A stretch of DNA of 64,000 nt from Rehmannia glutinosa (taxonomy: Eukaryota; Streptophyta; Magnoliopsida; Lamiales; Orobanchaceae), in contig CM071935.1 of NCBI GenBank assembly GCA_016081115.2, positions 24,408,653 through 24,472,652 on the forward strand, read 5' to 3'. The position numbers and the translations under genes were made by a program. Positions 35,504 to 45,719 of the stretch are shown piece by piece (within the stretch, counting starts at the first letter, position 1; each line of letters starts with the position of its first letter). The notes below the pieces were generated by a model. The model did no database searches. It was not told the origin of the DNA and saw only the letters and a list, made by a program, of their open reading frames with translations.

Positions 35504-36534
35504 ATGGCTCCACCTCGTCAATCTAGCTACCGGGAATAATCCTCAAAGGAAGAAAATGAAGCAAAAAGGAGAATCTTCTTCCAATCCCCAACAAGAAGCT
35601 AATGTTGAAATTCCTCAAGGGGACGATCCCACTAGGCTCTGGAGGAAGATATTGTGGCCTTAAGGGAATAAATTTTGAGCTCCAACATTCATTGGGATAA
35701 AAGTAAGTCCCATTTTATTTCCAAGCCTTCTTCTAGGGCTAATAGATTTTGATTCATAAATAAGTTTGCCGAGGTTCATTATGAAAATGTGAATTTGAAT
35801 GATAAGGTTGTTGCTCGTATCGTATATGTTGTTTTAATCATTCCACTATGACCATCCGGAAATTAGGGCATATTTTGAAAATCAAGGTTGGGTGTCTATT
35901 GAGGATAATCATTGTCTTCACTATGATGATGAATTGACTAAATTGTTCTATGCCAATATGTGGATTGTTGATGGGAGTGCTAATGAGCCTTTGGAATTGC
36001 ATTCTTATGTTAATGGTCATCACTTTTATTGGACATATGTCGATAATTGCCGTTTGCTAAATGTGTCGAATGATGGTGTTACTTAATTTGGCATGTAATA
36101 AATGGGACAATGATAGTCTTGGGGTTTCTTTAGAAAGAAGTGAAAACCTATTTGGGAGTCTTACCCGCATGTACTCTTCAAGCTATGCCAAAAAAATTAT
36201 CGGATTGTGTCTCTTATTTGCTCATATTGTGTGTGTGTGGAAAAGAGGTTAAAATCCCATGCAATCAAGATTTTTATCTTACCTATAAGATTGTTTTAGA
36301 TGAACGGGTTAATTATGGAGTGGTATTCATACAATGCTTGATTGAATCAAGGACTCTAGCCAAGCAAAGAATATACTTTGGGAAATTTGATATGTCGGCT
36401 TTTTTCTTGTCGGGTTATCCGGAGACGGAAATGAATACCCAAATTATCCACAATGATTTTGGCAATGATAATATTCTCGCACCAAAATTCGGATTACTAA
36501 GTCTCATACTACTACCCCCTTGAGTTCACCGAAC
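35504..36534 (+). pseudogene. E2 extra ORF with PF20167-like domain, truncated
   Basis: ATG 35504 opens MAPPRQSSYRE followed by a stop. The reading continues in pieces to LFYANMWIVDGSANEPLELH, SYVNGHHFYW, LPACTLQAMPKKLSDCVSYL and ERVNYGVVFIQCLIE, ending near 36524. The FYANxxV...SYVNG pattern with a following helical part matches the N-terminal domain type of the E1/E3 extra ORFs, and it lies at the same place, 0.35 kb after pol. The acidic, coiled-coil and basic parts of E1/E3 are not seen. Function unknown. Confidence 0.65.
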
Positions 36535-37440
36535 TCATAAAAGTATTAAGAATTACAGTACCATGGTCGTGTTTGTGATCATGATTTATTCTTGGTATTA
36601 GTTGGTCCATAACAAGAAAAGAATATGAGCAAGCATATACATTTATGTGTTTTATGAATGATATTAATAGATCTTGAAAATAGTTATTGATGATGAGCTT
36701 ATGTGATGTTAAATAACTCGTTATTGAATTATACTAGTTGAGCTTGCAACTCACCCAATGCAATGTTGCCAATTTTAGTTGTTGCGGATAAACGTTGATC
36801 TATGGAGTGAGACGAAGTTTAAAGTATGGATCGAGGTCGGCCAACCGGATTCCTATCTTTCTCCCTTAGCTCATCATTTATAATTTATATAGGGTTTTTT
36901 TGTGATCGTATAAAAAAATGGAACAATCGTTAAGGTTATGTAATATTGGTAAATATACATGTGTGTATAAGTGTTGTTAAATCGTAGTATTTTCACGAAA
37001 TGCTTCCGCTCTTGCAAAACACTTATAGATGATGATTAACATCTTAATCTAATCGCATAATCTATAACTATGATTTTATATGAATATATGTTACAAGGGT
37101 TTTTGTTACATAAATGGATCCTTAAACCCCCATTCTTGTTATCATCTTCTCCCCTCCACAATTCTTATCTCTCGTGTTGGAACTTATTGATCAAGAAACA
37201 AACTAGTCAAACTACCAACTCGCCGTGATATCTTCCTTTAAAGCTAGGGGTCATATCCATCCCACTGAATTGTCCCCCAGCATCGTGACACATCACATTA
37301 ATGAAGGAAATTCTCGCTCACTATAAATTCATCCTCGATAACCCTGTGGTTTTTGAAATCGACTTTTCATGGGGTAATAGTAGTTCTATCCTACCCATTT
37401 GGCGGAAAATCTAGAAAATATTCTAGTCATATTCCAACAC
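36535..37440. other. Noncoding stretch after E2
   Basis: AT-rich sequence with no coding signature or LTR end recognised. E2's missing 3' LTR would be expected here but no TG...CA-bounded repeat was found. Confidence 0.35.
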
Positions 37441-37441
37441 T

Positions 37442-37895
37442 TCACTTCTCCTCACGGTCACTCATTCGTGTTGTAGTCATCTCCATAGAGATCAAACGCA
37501 TCTTTTTGTTACTCGAGGATAAATCAAACTCATCTTCTATTGTTATACACATATCATTCTCGAACATCTCACTCTCATCTCCATAACATCCGAAATCTTT
37601 ATCCGACATTGTGCTCACATTTTGGTACCTTAGGGGGCTTCCCCTCCATGCACTCATATCTTTTATCTTGAGCCATCACATTAATCCCTAACTAAATGTT
37701 ATTTGCACAACTTGAAAATATTCAATGACCAAACTTTCTCTCACGGGTTGTAGTCATCTCCATAAAGCAAACGCTGGCATTCAACATCTCTAAATTTAAC
37801 ATCCGTCGAAATCTTTATCCGACATTGTGCTCACATCGAATTCCATGCACTCATATCTTCTTTGATGGAGCCATCACCCTAACAAATGTGCACAT
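37442..37895 (-). repeat. Diverged direct duplication, possibly of a coding fragment
   Basis: Two blocks, about 37465-37690 and 37745-37890, share GTAGTCATCTCCATA, AAATCTTTATCCGACATTG, TGCTCACAT and CCATGCACTCATATCTT in the same order. The first holds a minus-strand open frame of about 70 codons containing TMSDKDFGCYGDESEMFEND and SSSNKKMRLISMEMTT. I do not recognise this protein. The second copy is shorter by internal deletion. Confidence 0.5.
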
Positions 37896-38249
37896 GTCGG
37901 CATCCTATGGGAGACAATGGCTCATTCGGAATTGTCTTTAGCATCACCCAAAGACATTGCGATTTTTTGGCGCTTTTTTTTCCTCACATCAACCTCTCTT
38001 TTCTAGGAGACTCTACATTGACCATCTTAGCGGCAAAAGGCATCACCGACTTCCCCGGATTGCGAACCTCTTCTCACTGACATCTCCCAACTACTCCACA
38101 ATTACCATCTCTTAGGCTTGTTTTCGATTCCTAGGATTGATTATTTTGTTGCGCACGAGTTTGCTTAATATGCTAAACAAAATCCTGGTAATGTTTCCTT
38201 GTGGTCGTCTCCTCCGTTCTTTTTTGTCTCAATCCGCACTAGACCGTTT

Positions 38250-38291
38250 CAGTAATTATATATATCATTTTCCCTTTCAAAAAAAAAAATA
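38250..38291 (+). other. Possible retroposon 3' end with A-run
   Basis: TATCATTTTCCCTTTC followed by A11 at 38280-38290 resembles the tail of plant LINEs. No LINE coding sequence is readable upstream, so this rests on the tail alone. Confidence 0.25.
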
Positions 38292-38299
38292 ATTAAGGG

Positions 38300-38600
38300 G
38301 TTTCCTAATAATATTATTGTTTTAGATATATTACTAAAAAACACAGATTTCTAAGAATTATGACTTGATTAAATGATTTATCAATTCTTGTGTTTTTTAA
38401 GGGGGAAAAAACAAAAACTCACTAACTTACACTACTAAGTAACTAATATTTGGAAACTGTATTATCGTATCAAAAATACCTGGAGTTTTTAAAATAATTC
38501 AAATGAAACTCAATATTAAAGCAGTCTTATTCTCAATTCTTTTAATAAAATTACAAGTTATTAACTTAATTTATATTTAATATGATTATATTATAATAAA
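38300..38600 (+). repeat. Copy 1 of a sequence shared by the IPT upstream region and 45720-46100
   Basis: This stretch, 0.4-0.7 kb upstream of the IPT TATA box, has ordered matches with 45720-46100: GGG.TTCCTA.AATATT, CTTACACTACTAA, ATATTTGG, ATC.CTGGA.TTTTTAAA.ATAATTCAAA, and ATTATTAAAGCA/TATTAAAGCAG before TTTTAATAAAATTA. Confidence 0.5.
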
Positions 38601-38962
38601 TATTTGGGTTAGAACCTTTAAAAAATGTACTATTTTATAATTAAATATTTAAAATCGATGCATATTATTATAGTAGTCCTAGATTATATGTGATAACGAA
38701 TAATACCCTAGAAATGAATTTTGAGGGCTAGTGATTTCTTTCCTAACTTAAAATTTGTTACTGTGATCTCATTATATTTGATTGCTATCTTCATTAATTT
38801 GTAATAAGAGAGATGTTCATCATATTAGGGTACTCTCTCTTCCTTATGGTAAGTGAAAAAGGAAATTATGTATATCATATTATATATTATAATATTTAAT
38901 AGGACAGAATATTATGGGTAATTATGAAAATTGGCATGGCTTCATCACCTTCCTTCCTCCAT

Positions 38963-38971
38963 CTATAAATA
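38963..38971 (+). promoter_or_regulatory. Probable TATA box of the IPT gene
   Basis: CTATAAATA at 38963 would place the transcription start near 38995. That fits a short leader exon ending at a good splice donor (39060/39061). Confidence 0.5.
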
Positions 38972-39060
38972 CCTCCATCATAGGCTTTTTCTTATTCATT
39001 AATTCTCTCTAAGCCCCAAAAGAGTTTAATATCTTCTTCCCGAATCTTTTGGTTTTAAAG

Positions 39061-39662
39061 GTACAATCGTAGACATATAGCTAATAGTTTGTCACTCTTC
39101 AAATTTATATAATTTTAAATTGTTTTATTAAAATCGTTATATTTTAAAGTTGTACGTATTTGAATAAAATAATCGTTAGATTGTGAAAATCTTTGACCCT
39201 TTAAAAAACATTAGTTGAACTAAACCGATGATTTCGTCCTTGTTATAATATATAGCAATCTTAATCTTCTATTTTCTAATGTATTTAATCTATTTGGTGT
39301 TTTAATGTAGGAGAAATTATGTGTATATATAATAATGACAAATATTAATGCTCATGATCGTGTTCACATGGTGTATTTAAACACCATATGAAGCACGGTG
39401 GGAAAATAGAAGATTGAATATGAATGCGTAATAGAAGATTGAATATGAATGCATGGTGGTCTAATATTGTTGTATTAAACAAATTCCTTTCTTTTTTTCC
39501 TTCGAACTTTTAGGTTCTTTTATTTGTTTGAAATGAATTATAACATATATATGTTTGTATGGTGCAGAAATTAATTAACTGGTGCAAAAAAAATTTAAAG
39601 TAATTTTTAAGATGACATTCTTTGCCTACGAAAAGTTCACTGTCGTGAACTTTCCTTCCTAG
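39061..39662 (+). other. Candidate 5' leader intron of the IPT gene
   Basis: Donor AAAG|GTACAAT at 39060/39061 and acceptor TTTCCTTCCTAG|GG at 39662/39663, with a pyrimidine-rich tract before the AG, define a 602-bp intron. Splicing would remove the in-frame TAG at 39660-39662 and make ATG 39684 the first ATG of the mRNA. Not proven; the unspliced alternative is discussed under the CDS. Confidence 0.5.
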
Positions 39663-39683
39663 GGCAACAAGGTAGTGGTGGTA

Positions 39684-40535
39684 ATGGGCGCTACTGGGGC
39701 CGGCAAGTCACGGCTGGCGATAGACTTAGCCATCCATTTCGACGGTCAGATCATTAACTCCGACAAAATACAAGTATACAAAGGACTAGATATAATCACC
39801 AACAAGGTCACCAACGAACGCCGCGGTGTGCCCCACCATCTGCTAGGAATCATTGATCCCGATGAAGATTTCACGGCAGAGGATTTTGTCTACCATGCAT
39901 CACTCGCAACAGATGATATCATAAAAAGGAGCCAACTGCCCATCATTGCTGGCGGGTCTAATTCATTCATACAAGCACTTGTTTACGATGCAGAGTTCCG
40001 ATCAAAATATGAGTGTTGTTTTCTTTGGGTGGATGTATCAATGCCCGTTTTGCATTCTTTTGTGGGGAAAAGGGTTGATCAGATGGTGGAAGGCGGGTTG
40101 GTGGCAGAGGCGAGGGAGTTTTTCGAGCCCGGCGGTGACTACAGTCATGGGATTCGGCTGGCTATTGGGGTGCCGGAGTTGGATGAGTTTTTCAAGCATG
40201 AGCGTATTGTTGACGGTGAAACTAGAGCTAAGCTTCTGAAGGAAGCTATTGATGAAATTAAGGAAAATACTTGTATGTTATGTTGTCGTCAATTTAAAAA
40301 AATCTTGAAGATGGCAGAGCAGTTGCAATGGCGGATCCACCGCCTAGACGCCACCGAGGCATTTATGAAATGCGGTCCTGGAGATGCGGCGGAAGCATGG
40401 AAGAGATCGGTTGTGGGGCCTAGTACAAGGATTGTGAGTAATTTTGTTGGCAGAGGTGATAAAATAGATCCTAAATCAGCTTTGAGTGTGCCACCTCGGC
40501 TCAACCAAATGCCATTTCATTTGCCAATGCCATAA
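39684..40535 (+). CDS. IPT: Adenylate isopentenyltransferase (cytokinin biosynthesis)
   Basis: Transfers dimethylallyl groups to ATP/ADP N6, the first step of cytokinin synthesis in plants. The 283-residue frame starts MGATGAGKSRLAIDL: the ATP/ADP-binding P-loop GATGAGKS is at residues 2-9. It continues with the usual IPT blocks NSDKIQVYKGLDIITNK, GVPHHLLGIIDP, LPIIAGGSNSFIQALV, CCFLWVDVSMPVLHSFV, AIGVPELDEFF and EIKENTC, and ends VPPRLNQMPFHLPMP. No stop or frameshift interrupts it. The resemblance is to plant IPT3/IPT5-type ATP/ADP enzymes rather than tRNA-IPT. The conserved lead-in (GNKVVVV) extends upstream to 39663, and the frame continues to ATG 39612 (MTFFAYEK...) except for TAG at 39660. 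So either a leader intron is spliced and translation starts at 39684, or a longer N-terminus was lost. The usual plastid transit peptide is absent, implying a cytosolic product if expressed. Confidence 0.88.
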   Translation: MGATGAGKSRLAIDLAIHFDGQIINSDKIQVYKGLDIITNKVTNERRGVPHHLLGIIDPDEDFTAEDFVYHASLATDDIIKRSQLPIIAGGSNSFIQALVYDAEFRSKYECCFLWVDVSMPVLHSFVGKRVDQMVEGGLVAEAREFFEPGGDYSHGIRLAIGVPELDEFFKHERIVDGETRAKLLKEAIDEIKENTCMLCCRQFKKILKMAEQLQWRIHRLDATEAFMKCGPGDAAEAWKRSVVGPSTRIVSNFVGRGDKIDPKSALSVPPRLNQMPFHLPMP

Positions 40536-41420
40536 CTAGTGTGGGATTTTATTTGTTCCTCTGCAAATCTATAATATTATGTTCGTTCTCTTTTATCTTA
40601 TATTTTATTCTTTTGAATTCGTGATGACATTATGATTTTTGATTGATAGAGAAATAAACACTAGACAAATTTCGTTAGTCGCACGCACACATGTTGAATA
40701 TTTGAGACTTTGAGTTTATGTGATTTTCATCAGCTCAAAATACTGATCAACATATATTGGAAAGAACCCAAATTCGTCTTTGAATTTTGGGGGAAAGGGA
40801 AAGAGTAATTTAAGCTGATGAATATCGAAAAATTCAGTCCAAATATTCAACAACACGTGTCAATGTGCCACTAACGAGTTTGAAAAAATGTCGATTTCTT
40901 TATTGGTCCAGAAAAATGTTTGATGTCTTCACGAATTGAAGGAATAAAATACAAGATACAAAAGAAAAATTTATAGTCATATTTTAAAAATAATAATCGT
41001 TGAGATTATCTCAATGTCACCAATTTGTATGTCCCGTGGTTATAAAAAATAATAAAATCGATTGGTTTAAATTTTATTTTTTAAAGGAATAAGATTTCAT
41101 TAAAACCATGCATGAAAACAACACAAATGATGGGATCCTTATAAATAGGATCATCGAAACTGATCTTTACCGTACCCAATTCAGGACAAATCCATGTTGA
41201 CACCATTGAATACTAGCAACATTTGCATGAAGTCTGCGAATCCAATGTTCAACATTCTCGTTCCATGTGATACTAACAAGCACATTATTAGTAATCAAAT
41301 GATTTTATAGATGACATTGCTAAGAAGAAGATTCGAACCCAAGACTTATGTTGTTTGGAAGTAGCAATTTTGCTAGTAGGCTAAGTTGATTCTTATTGCA
41401 TATTTTGTTTTGATTTTTAT
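40536..41420. other. IPT 3' region and intergenic stretch
   Basis: AT-rich. It should hold the IPT 3' UTR and polyadenylation site. No coding or repeat structure is recognised apart from short low-complexity AT. Confidence 0.4.
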
Positions 41421-41424
41421 ATAT

Positions 41425-41453
41425 AACACACACATATATATATATATATATAT
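41425..41453. repeat. (CA)n(TA)n microsatellite
   Basis: ACACACACAT followed by a TA run. It lies 162 bp from the 3' end of the DnaJ retrocopy. Confidence 0.9.
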
Positions 41454-41614
41454 TTAACCTTGCAATTGCATTCGTATTAACCGAAATATCCCAGTGCATA
41501 AGAAATCAACCAGTAAAATATAACATATCACAATATATATAGCAGATAATACCAACGTATCATCTAACTTGTCAAACCCATAAATGAGTGAGCCTCCCTC
41601 AGTTGGGCCAAAAA

Positions 41615-42867
41615 TCACTGTTGTGCACACTGCACCCTCTGAGCCCCTCCATGCATGTCGTCATCTTCGTCTTATGCCTCTTGGGCCGCTTACTGTTTTC
41701 TACGCATCTCCTCTTCCATATTTACGCATGCAAAGTGGTCTCCTCGCATTCATCTAATTCCATCTCCGTCGACGAGTACTAGGCCTTGGGGGCGAGACAT
41801 CCTCCGAGCTTTGCTTTGTCAGGACTCAAGGATTTCGGAAAATCCACATTAATTGAATATACAGCTTTCCCTTTCATGAATGACCTTTGGTACATGGGCA
41901 TTCCCTCGTCATTAATGGCCTTAAATTGATCAGGCTTGATAACTTCCCCAGGTTCAGATTTAATAAGTAGTTGACGGTTGTCCAAATGAGTTAAGATAAA
42001 TTGGAAACCACATAGTGCTTCAGTCAGAGTCAAGGTATGCTCAACAAATAGATCATCACCCTTTCTCTTAAACTTGGGGTGCTCCTTCTGTTGAAGTACA
42101 AAGACGATATCTCCTGTCACGGTGTCAGGCGCTTCATCAGCCTCGCCCGGGAATGTGATTTTCTTACCATGTTGCATACCCTTCTCCACTACAACTTCCA
42201 ACACCTTATTTTCCTGCACAACCTTCTCACCCTTACACTAGAGGCAACGGTCCTTGCACTAATAGTTTCACCAGTACTCTTGCACTCATTGCAAGGATGC
42301 TGCATTTGTTGGATCATAGAAGGGCCAAGATGTCTAATAGAGACTTTCATCCCAGATCCTTGACAGCCAGAACATTTCATCGAAGCTCCAGATTTTGACC
42401 ATTTCCCCTTACATTTGGGGCACAACACGTTGCGCGAGAGAGAGAGAGCTTATTCGATGTCCCATTGTACAAGTCTTCTAGGGAAACCTTGAGTAGATGA
42501 ATAACATCTTCTCCCCTTCTTTTCTCCTACCTCTGCTACCTCCACCACCTCCGAAAGGATTACCACCAAAAAAGGATTCGAAAATGTCAAATGGGTTGTG
42601 ACCTGCGCCACCTCCGCCACCCATTTCTTCCTTGAGAGCATCCTTACCAAACTGATCGTAGATCTCACGCTTCTCTGGGTCACTCAAGACTTCATATGCT
42701 TGAGCAATCTCTTTAAACTTTTCTGGATCTCCACCTTTATTAGGGTGATTTTTAATGGCCGATTTACGATAAGCCTTCTTCAGGTCATCTTGCGAAGTAT
42801 TCTTCGATACCTCCAAGATCTCATAGTACTTGGTGTTATCGCTTTTTTTTGGCGCTCTCCCAAACAT
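41615..42867 (-). pseudogene. DnaJ (type I Hsp40, DNAJA2/ANJ1-like) processed pseudogene
   Basis: ATG 42865-42867 opens MFGRAPKKSDNTKYYEILEV. The J-domain follows, but its invariant HPD reads HPN (in IKNHPNKGGDPEKF), which should abolish Hsp70 stimulation. A Gly-rich segment (MGGGGGAGHNPFDIFESFFG) comes next, then a frame break near 42510, then the zinc-finger region with CPKCKGKW (last Gly changed), CSGCQGSG and CNECKSTG. The fourth repeat is lost in a frame break near 42235. The substrate-binding domain is well kept (GEADEAPDTVTGDIVFVLQQ, GDDLFVEHTLTLTEALCGFQ). The tail, frame-shifted again, still encodes a CaaX-like CAQQ end at the stop 41615. Plant genes of this type have introns; none is present here. 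A retroposed, decayed copy is the best reading. Confidence 0.88.
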
Positions 42868-43110
42868 CTCTACTACTCTTTTCCTTAGAAGGGAATTGGA
42901 GTAGGGGAGGAGAGGCGGGGCTAGCACGAACAAGATAGAAGCTATATAACACACACACACACATATATATATATATGCTTATATATATTAAAATTATATT
43001 ATACACTATAAATATAAATTTATATCATATAATACATATTTAGAAATTAAATTTAATATTAGAAATTATATTATATATTAAAGAACATAATAAAAATAAT
43101 AAATAAAAAT
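42868..43110. other. 5' leader of the DnaJ retrocopy and AT-rich spacer
   Basis: About 80 bp upstream of the pseudogene ATG looks like retained 5' UTR (pyrimidine-rich on the minus strand). A (CA)n(TA)n tract follows at about 42949-42976, then AT-rich sequence. No gene. Confidence 0.45.
42949..42976. repeat. (CA)n(TA)n microsatellite
   Basis: ACACACACACACATATATATATAT, about 80 bp from the 5' end of the DnaJ retrocopy. Another tract of the same composition lies on the other side at 41425. Confidence 0.9.
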
Positions 43111-43365
43111 ATTAATGAATTGATTTTCCATTGGTAAAAAAAAAGAAAGATTGCCAACGAAATTAGTTTCCATCGGTAAAATTAAAAAAATATTAAATAA
43201 GAATTATACATATGGAATTTTTCGTGGATATTACGATGGAATTAATTATATTGATAATTTTTTAAAAATAAAAACCAAAAGAGAAATAATAAACCTTCAG
43301 TAATGCCTATGAATCCCATCGATAAAATCCATGGGTGTTCTATAAGTTTCTTGTATTCTCATATA
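43110..43365. mobile_element. Decayed CACTA-type right terminus (putative)
   Basis: Repeated words of the form CCATCGGTAAAA, CCATTGGTAA and ACGATGGAATT resemble CACTA subterminal repeats. The stretch ends AAGTTTCTTGTATTC, close to the expected TTTCTTGTAGTG. Only one end is present and its last bases are changed. Confidence 0.4.
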
Positions 43366-43387
43366 ACACTTAGCAATTAGTTATGTA

Positions 43388-43450
<63 letters not shown>

Positions 43451-43452
43451 CT
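43388..43452. repeat. Long (CA)n(TA)n microsatellite
   Basis: About 20 CA units followed by about 12 TA units. It is the longest simple repeat in the window. Confidence 0.95.
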
Positions 43453-43799
43453 CCATATAATAGAATTAATAGCAAAAATTTAAATATTTACAAATAAATA
43501 ATCAATATATTTTATTTATGCAATTAAATTAATGATACAAGTAAACTAACTAAAATCTCATATACAATAAAGAGGCAAAAAAGGGATAAAAATGTATGAA
43601 AATTAGCATTTATTAATAATTATAGATTGATATTACTAGAACATTATAAAGAAATAAAAATTAAGAAACGCATATTGTTTTGTTTTTACCTAATTTTGGG
43701 ATATCAATTAACCAAATAAATCATTATCGTTATTTAATTAAAGCGATGTAATTATGTGTAACCAAATATAGCCAAAAAATATTAGAATTAATTAAATAT

Positions 43800-44052
43800 A
43801 GTATTACCTGGAGTGTTATTTAATTAAAGTGATACATATTTTTGTTACCAAAAACAATAACAAAAACAAATGATACTTAAAAATGTTACTTATTTGAAAT
43901 TGTTACAAATAAGTGTTACATATTTATAAAGTGCTACAAAAGTGCTACATAAATATTATAATATAAAAGTTTTACGAACATGTGTTACATAATGTGCTTT
44001 ATGTAAAAAGTGCTACAATTTTGTGTTACCTAATGCCATTCATGTTGTAGTG
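43800..44052. mobile_element. CACTA-type right terminus with TGTTAC subterminal repeats (putative)
   Basis: GTGTTAC, TGCTACA and ATGTTACTT-like words recur about ten times (for example near 43896, 43912, 43931, 43942, 43990 and 44022). The stretch ends CATGTTGTAGTG at 44052, the reverse complement of a CACTACAAC start. A left end was not found in the 600 bp to the left. Confidence 0.45.
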
Positions 44053-44740
44053 ATGCAAGTACTAATCTTTCGAAAATTAAAATTTTATTAAATGAGCTTT
44101 CAAAACATGAGGCATTGTCTTTATTAAAATATTAAATTAGTACTAGATAGTTTTCATATATCATAAAATTAAATAGTTTACTCGTAAAGCATAAAATCGC
44201 ATTTCTTCGGAACCAAATATAATAGATTTTTAGTAAAATTATTGAGTTTATCATAATGTATGCTTCCAAAATATATTCTTATTTCAAAATCTTAAAAATT
44301 GAAAGTAGTTGGTTTAAATAAAAAATAGTAGCTTTTGTATAATATGTATAGTACTAGGTTCATCAAAACAGAATCGTTTGATGTATTATAAAGTAGTAGC
44401 TCGATGAAAAATGACTAAATATAATTATCGTCATCGAAAGATGGTGACACGGGTTTTATTTTTCAGAACTAACGAATGGCTTTTAAATAGCGCTTTTTAT
44501 TGAATCAAGTTGCAAAAGGATAATACTCATCAAAATTAAAGTATTAAGTAATAAACATAAATCAAATATCGCTATCATATCGTTAGATGGAAAATTAAGT
44601 AGCGCAAAATTCGATAACATAACTTGTTATGAAAAATAAATAGTGAATTTAAGAATAAATTATCGAAAAACTAAAATATTATATTAGGAAAATATCCGCA
44701 ATCGTGTCGTCTATAGTAGAAAAATCTGGGGCCTTACATT
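44053..44740. other. AT-rich noncoding stretch
   Basis: No coding signature or repeat boundary recognised on either strand. Confidence 0.35.
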
Positions 44741-44744
44741 GTTT

Positions 44745-45255
44745 CTTCGTTTGAAGTTTAAAAATTCCATCTCTTTCTGATCATGATACGATCATGGGAT
44801 ATATTTGCCCATAACAACCTCCCTAAACTCATCCCAAGTCAATGCATCTCGTTCATCTTCAATCTAATTCTCCAAAGACCATTCCCACTAATGATCGGCG
44901 TCTTCAATTAGTTAAAATGTGTCGCATGTGACTTTTTGCTCGTCAATACATCCAATGAGTCGAAAAATTCTTTCTAAAGATCAAAACCATTCTTCTACAT
45001 CAGCTGGATCATCACGCCCATTGAACGTATAGGTGGATGATAATGGCAAAATTGTTCTACTATCCCTAGGTTGTTGTTGTTGTTGTTATTGTTGTTGATG
45101 TGCACCATCCTGAGGAATTCGGCGAGCTCATCACCAAAAAAAAAAAACATTGGCTTGGTTCCCAACGTTGGCTTGATTTTCAGTGTTAGCTTGATTTCCT
45201 GTGTTAGCTTAGTTGTCGTCATTTGATGAGTTACTATTCCAACGATTTGCACTAT
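44745..45255 (-). pseudogene. Ty3/gypsy gag fragment
   Basis: The minus strand reads STYTFNGRDDPADVEEWF, stop, SLERIFRLIGCIDEQKVTC, LIEDADH, stop, WEWSLEN, stop, then DERDALTWDEFREVVMGKYI. This is the retrotransposon gag domain (PF03732 type) of plant chromovirus-like gypsy elements, which forms the capsid. The N-terminal side has an Asn-rich run from a (TTG)n tract at about 45071-45095. Several in-frame stops make it a dead fragment; neither knuckle nor pol follows. Confidence 0.75.
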
Positions 45256-45719
45256 GGCTACAGGGAACCATAATCCTATAAGTATACATAACGTTTAACT
45301 AATGTAATAACACAGGTCCTTATGTTCTTGTTATCTTCGAATGTACAGCTAATATATTTATCTATCTCGACCGATATTTTATTATTACTCCAATTGTAAA
45401 CCTTCTTCTTAGTAGTAAGAGGAAAAATAAACTAGGGGTAAGTTTGAAAGATTGCTCTATTATTATTCATTATACCAGATAAGTTTTACAACTGGTAACA
45501 CATAAATTTGTCATATTTTGTGAAATTCCTTATATCTAATTTGATCTAAGTTTTACAATTAGATAACAAGTATTTGTCATCTTTCGAGACATTGTGAAGA
45601 TACAATTATAGTAGTCAAGATTTTAAGATTTTAGAAATGGATTAGAAATAATTAAATCATATTAATTAAAACCACATTCCCTACTATATATATGTAATTA
45701 TTCATTATGTTCTTAATTA

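Larger units (their letters stand above)
31415..36534 (+). mobile_element. Second copia element E2 (distinct lineage), degenerate, no LTRs found
   Basis: Plus-strand order: gag (31415-31980), protease (32165-32215), integrase (32538-33300), RT (33680-34380), RNase H (34690-35157), then an extra ORF (35504-36530). Its protein sequence differs clearly from E1/E3 while keeping the same domain order. The gag N-terminus is cut at 31415 by a minus-strand LTR, and I could not identify E2's own LTRs. Confidence 0.82.

Noticed and set aside
39612..39662. Calling the IPT start at ATG 39612 with readthrough of TAG
   Set aside because: Readthrough has no support. The TAG overlaps a good splice acceptor, and a start at 39684 gives a complete catalytic domain.
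4877..43365. One giant CACTA element bounded by the left terminus at 4877 and the right-end-like sequence at 43365, capturing the IPT gene
   Set aside because: The right end is degenerate (TTTCTTGTATTC), the subterminal words differ in detail, and 38 kb of unrelated nested elements lie between. The two ends are more likely independent remnants.
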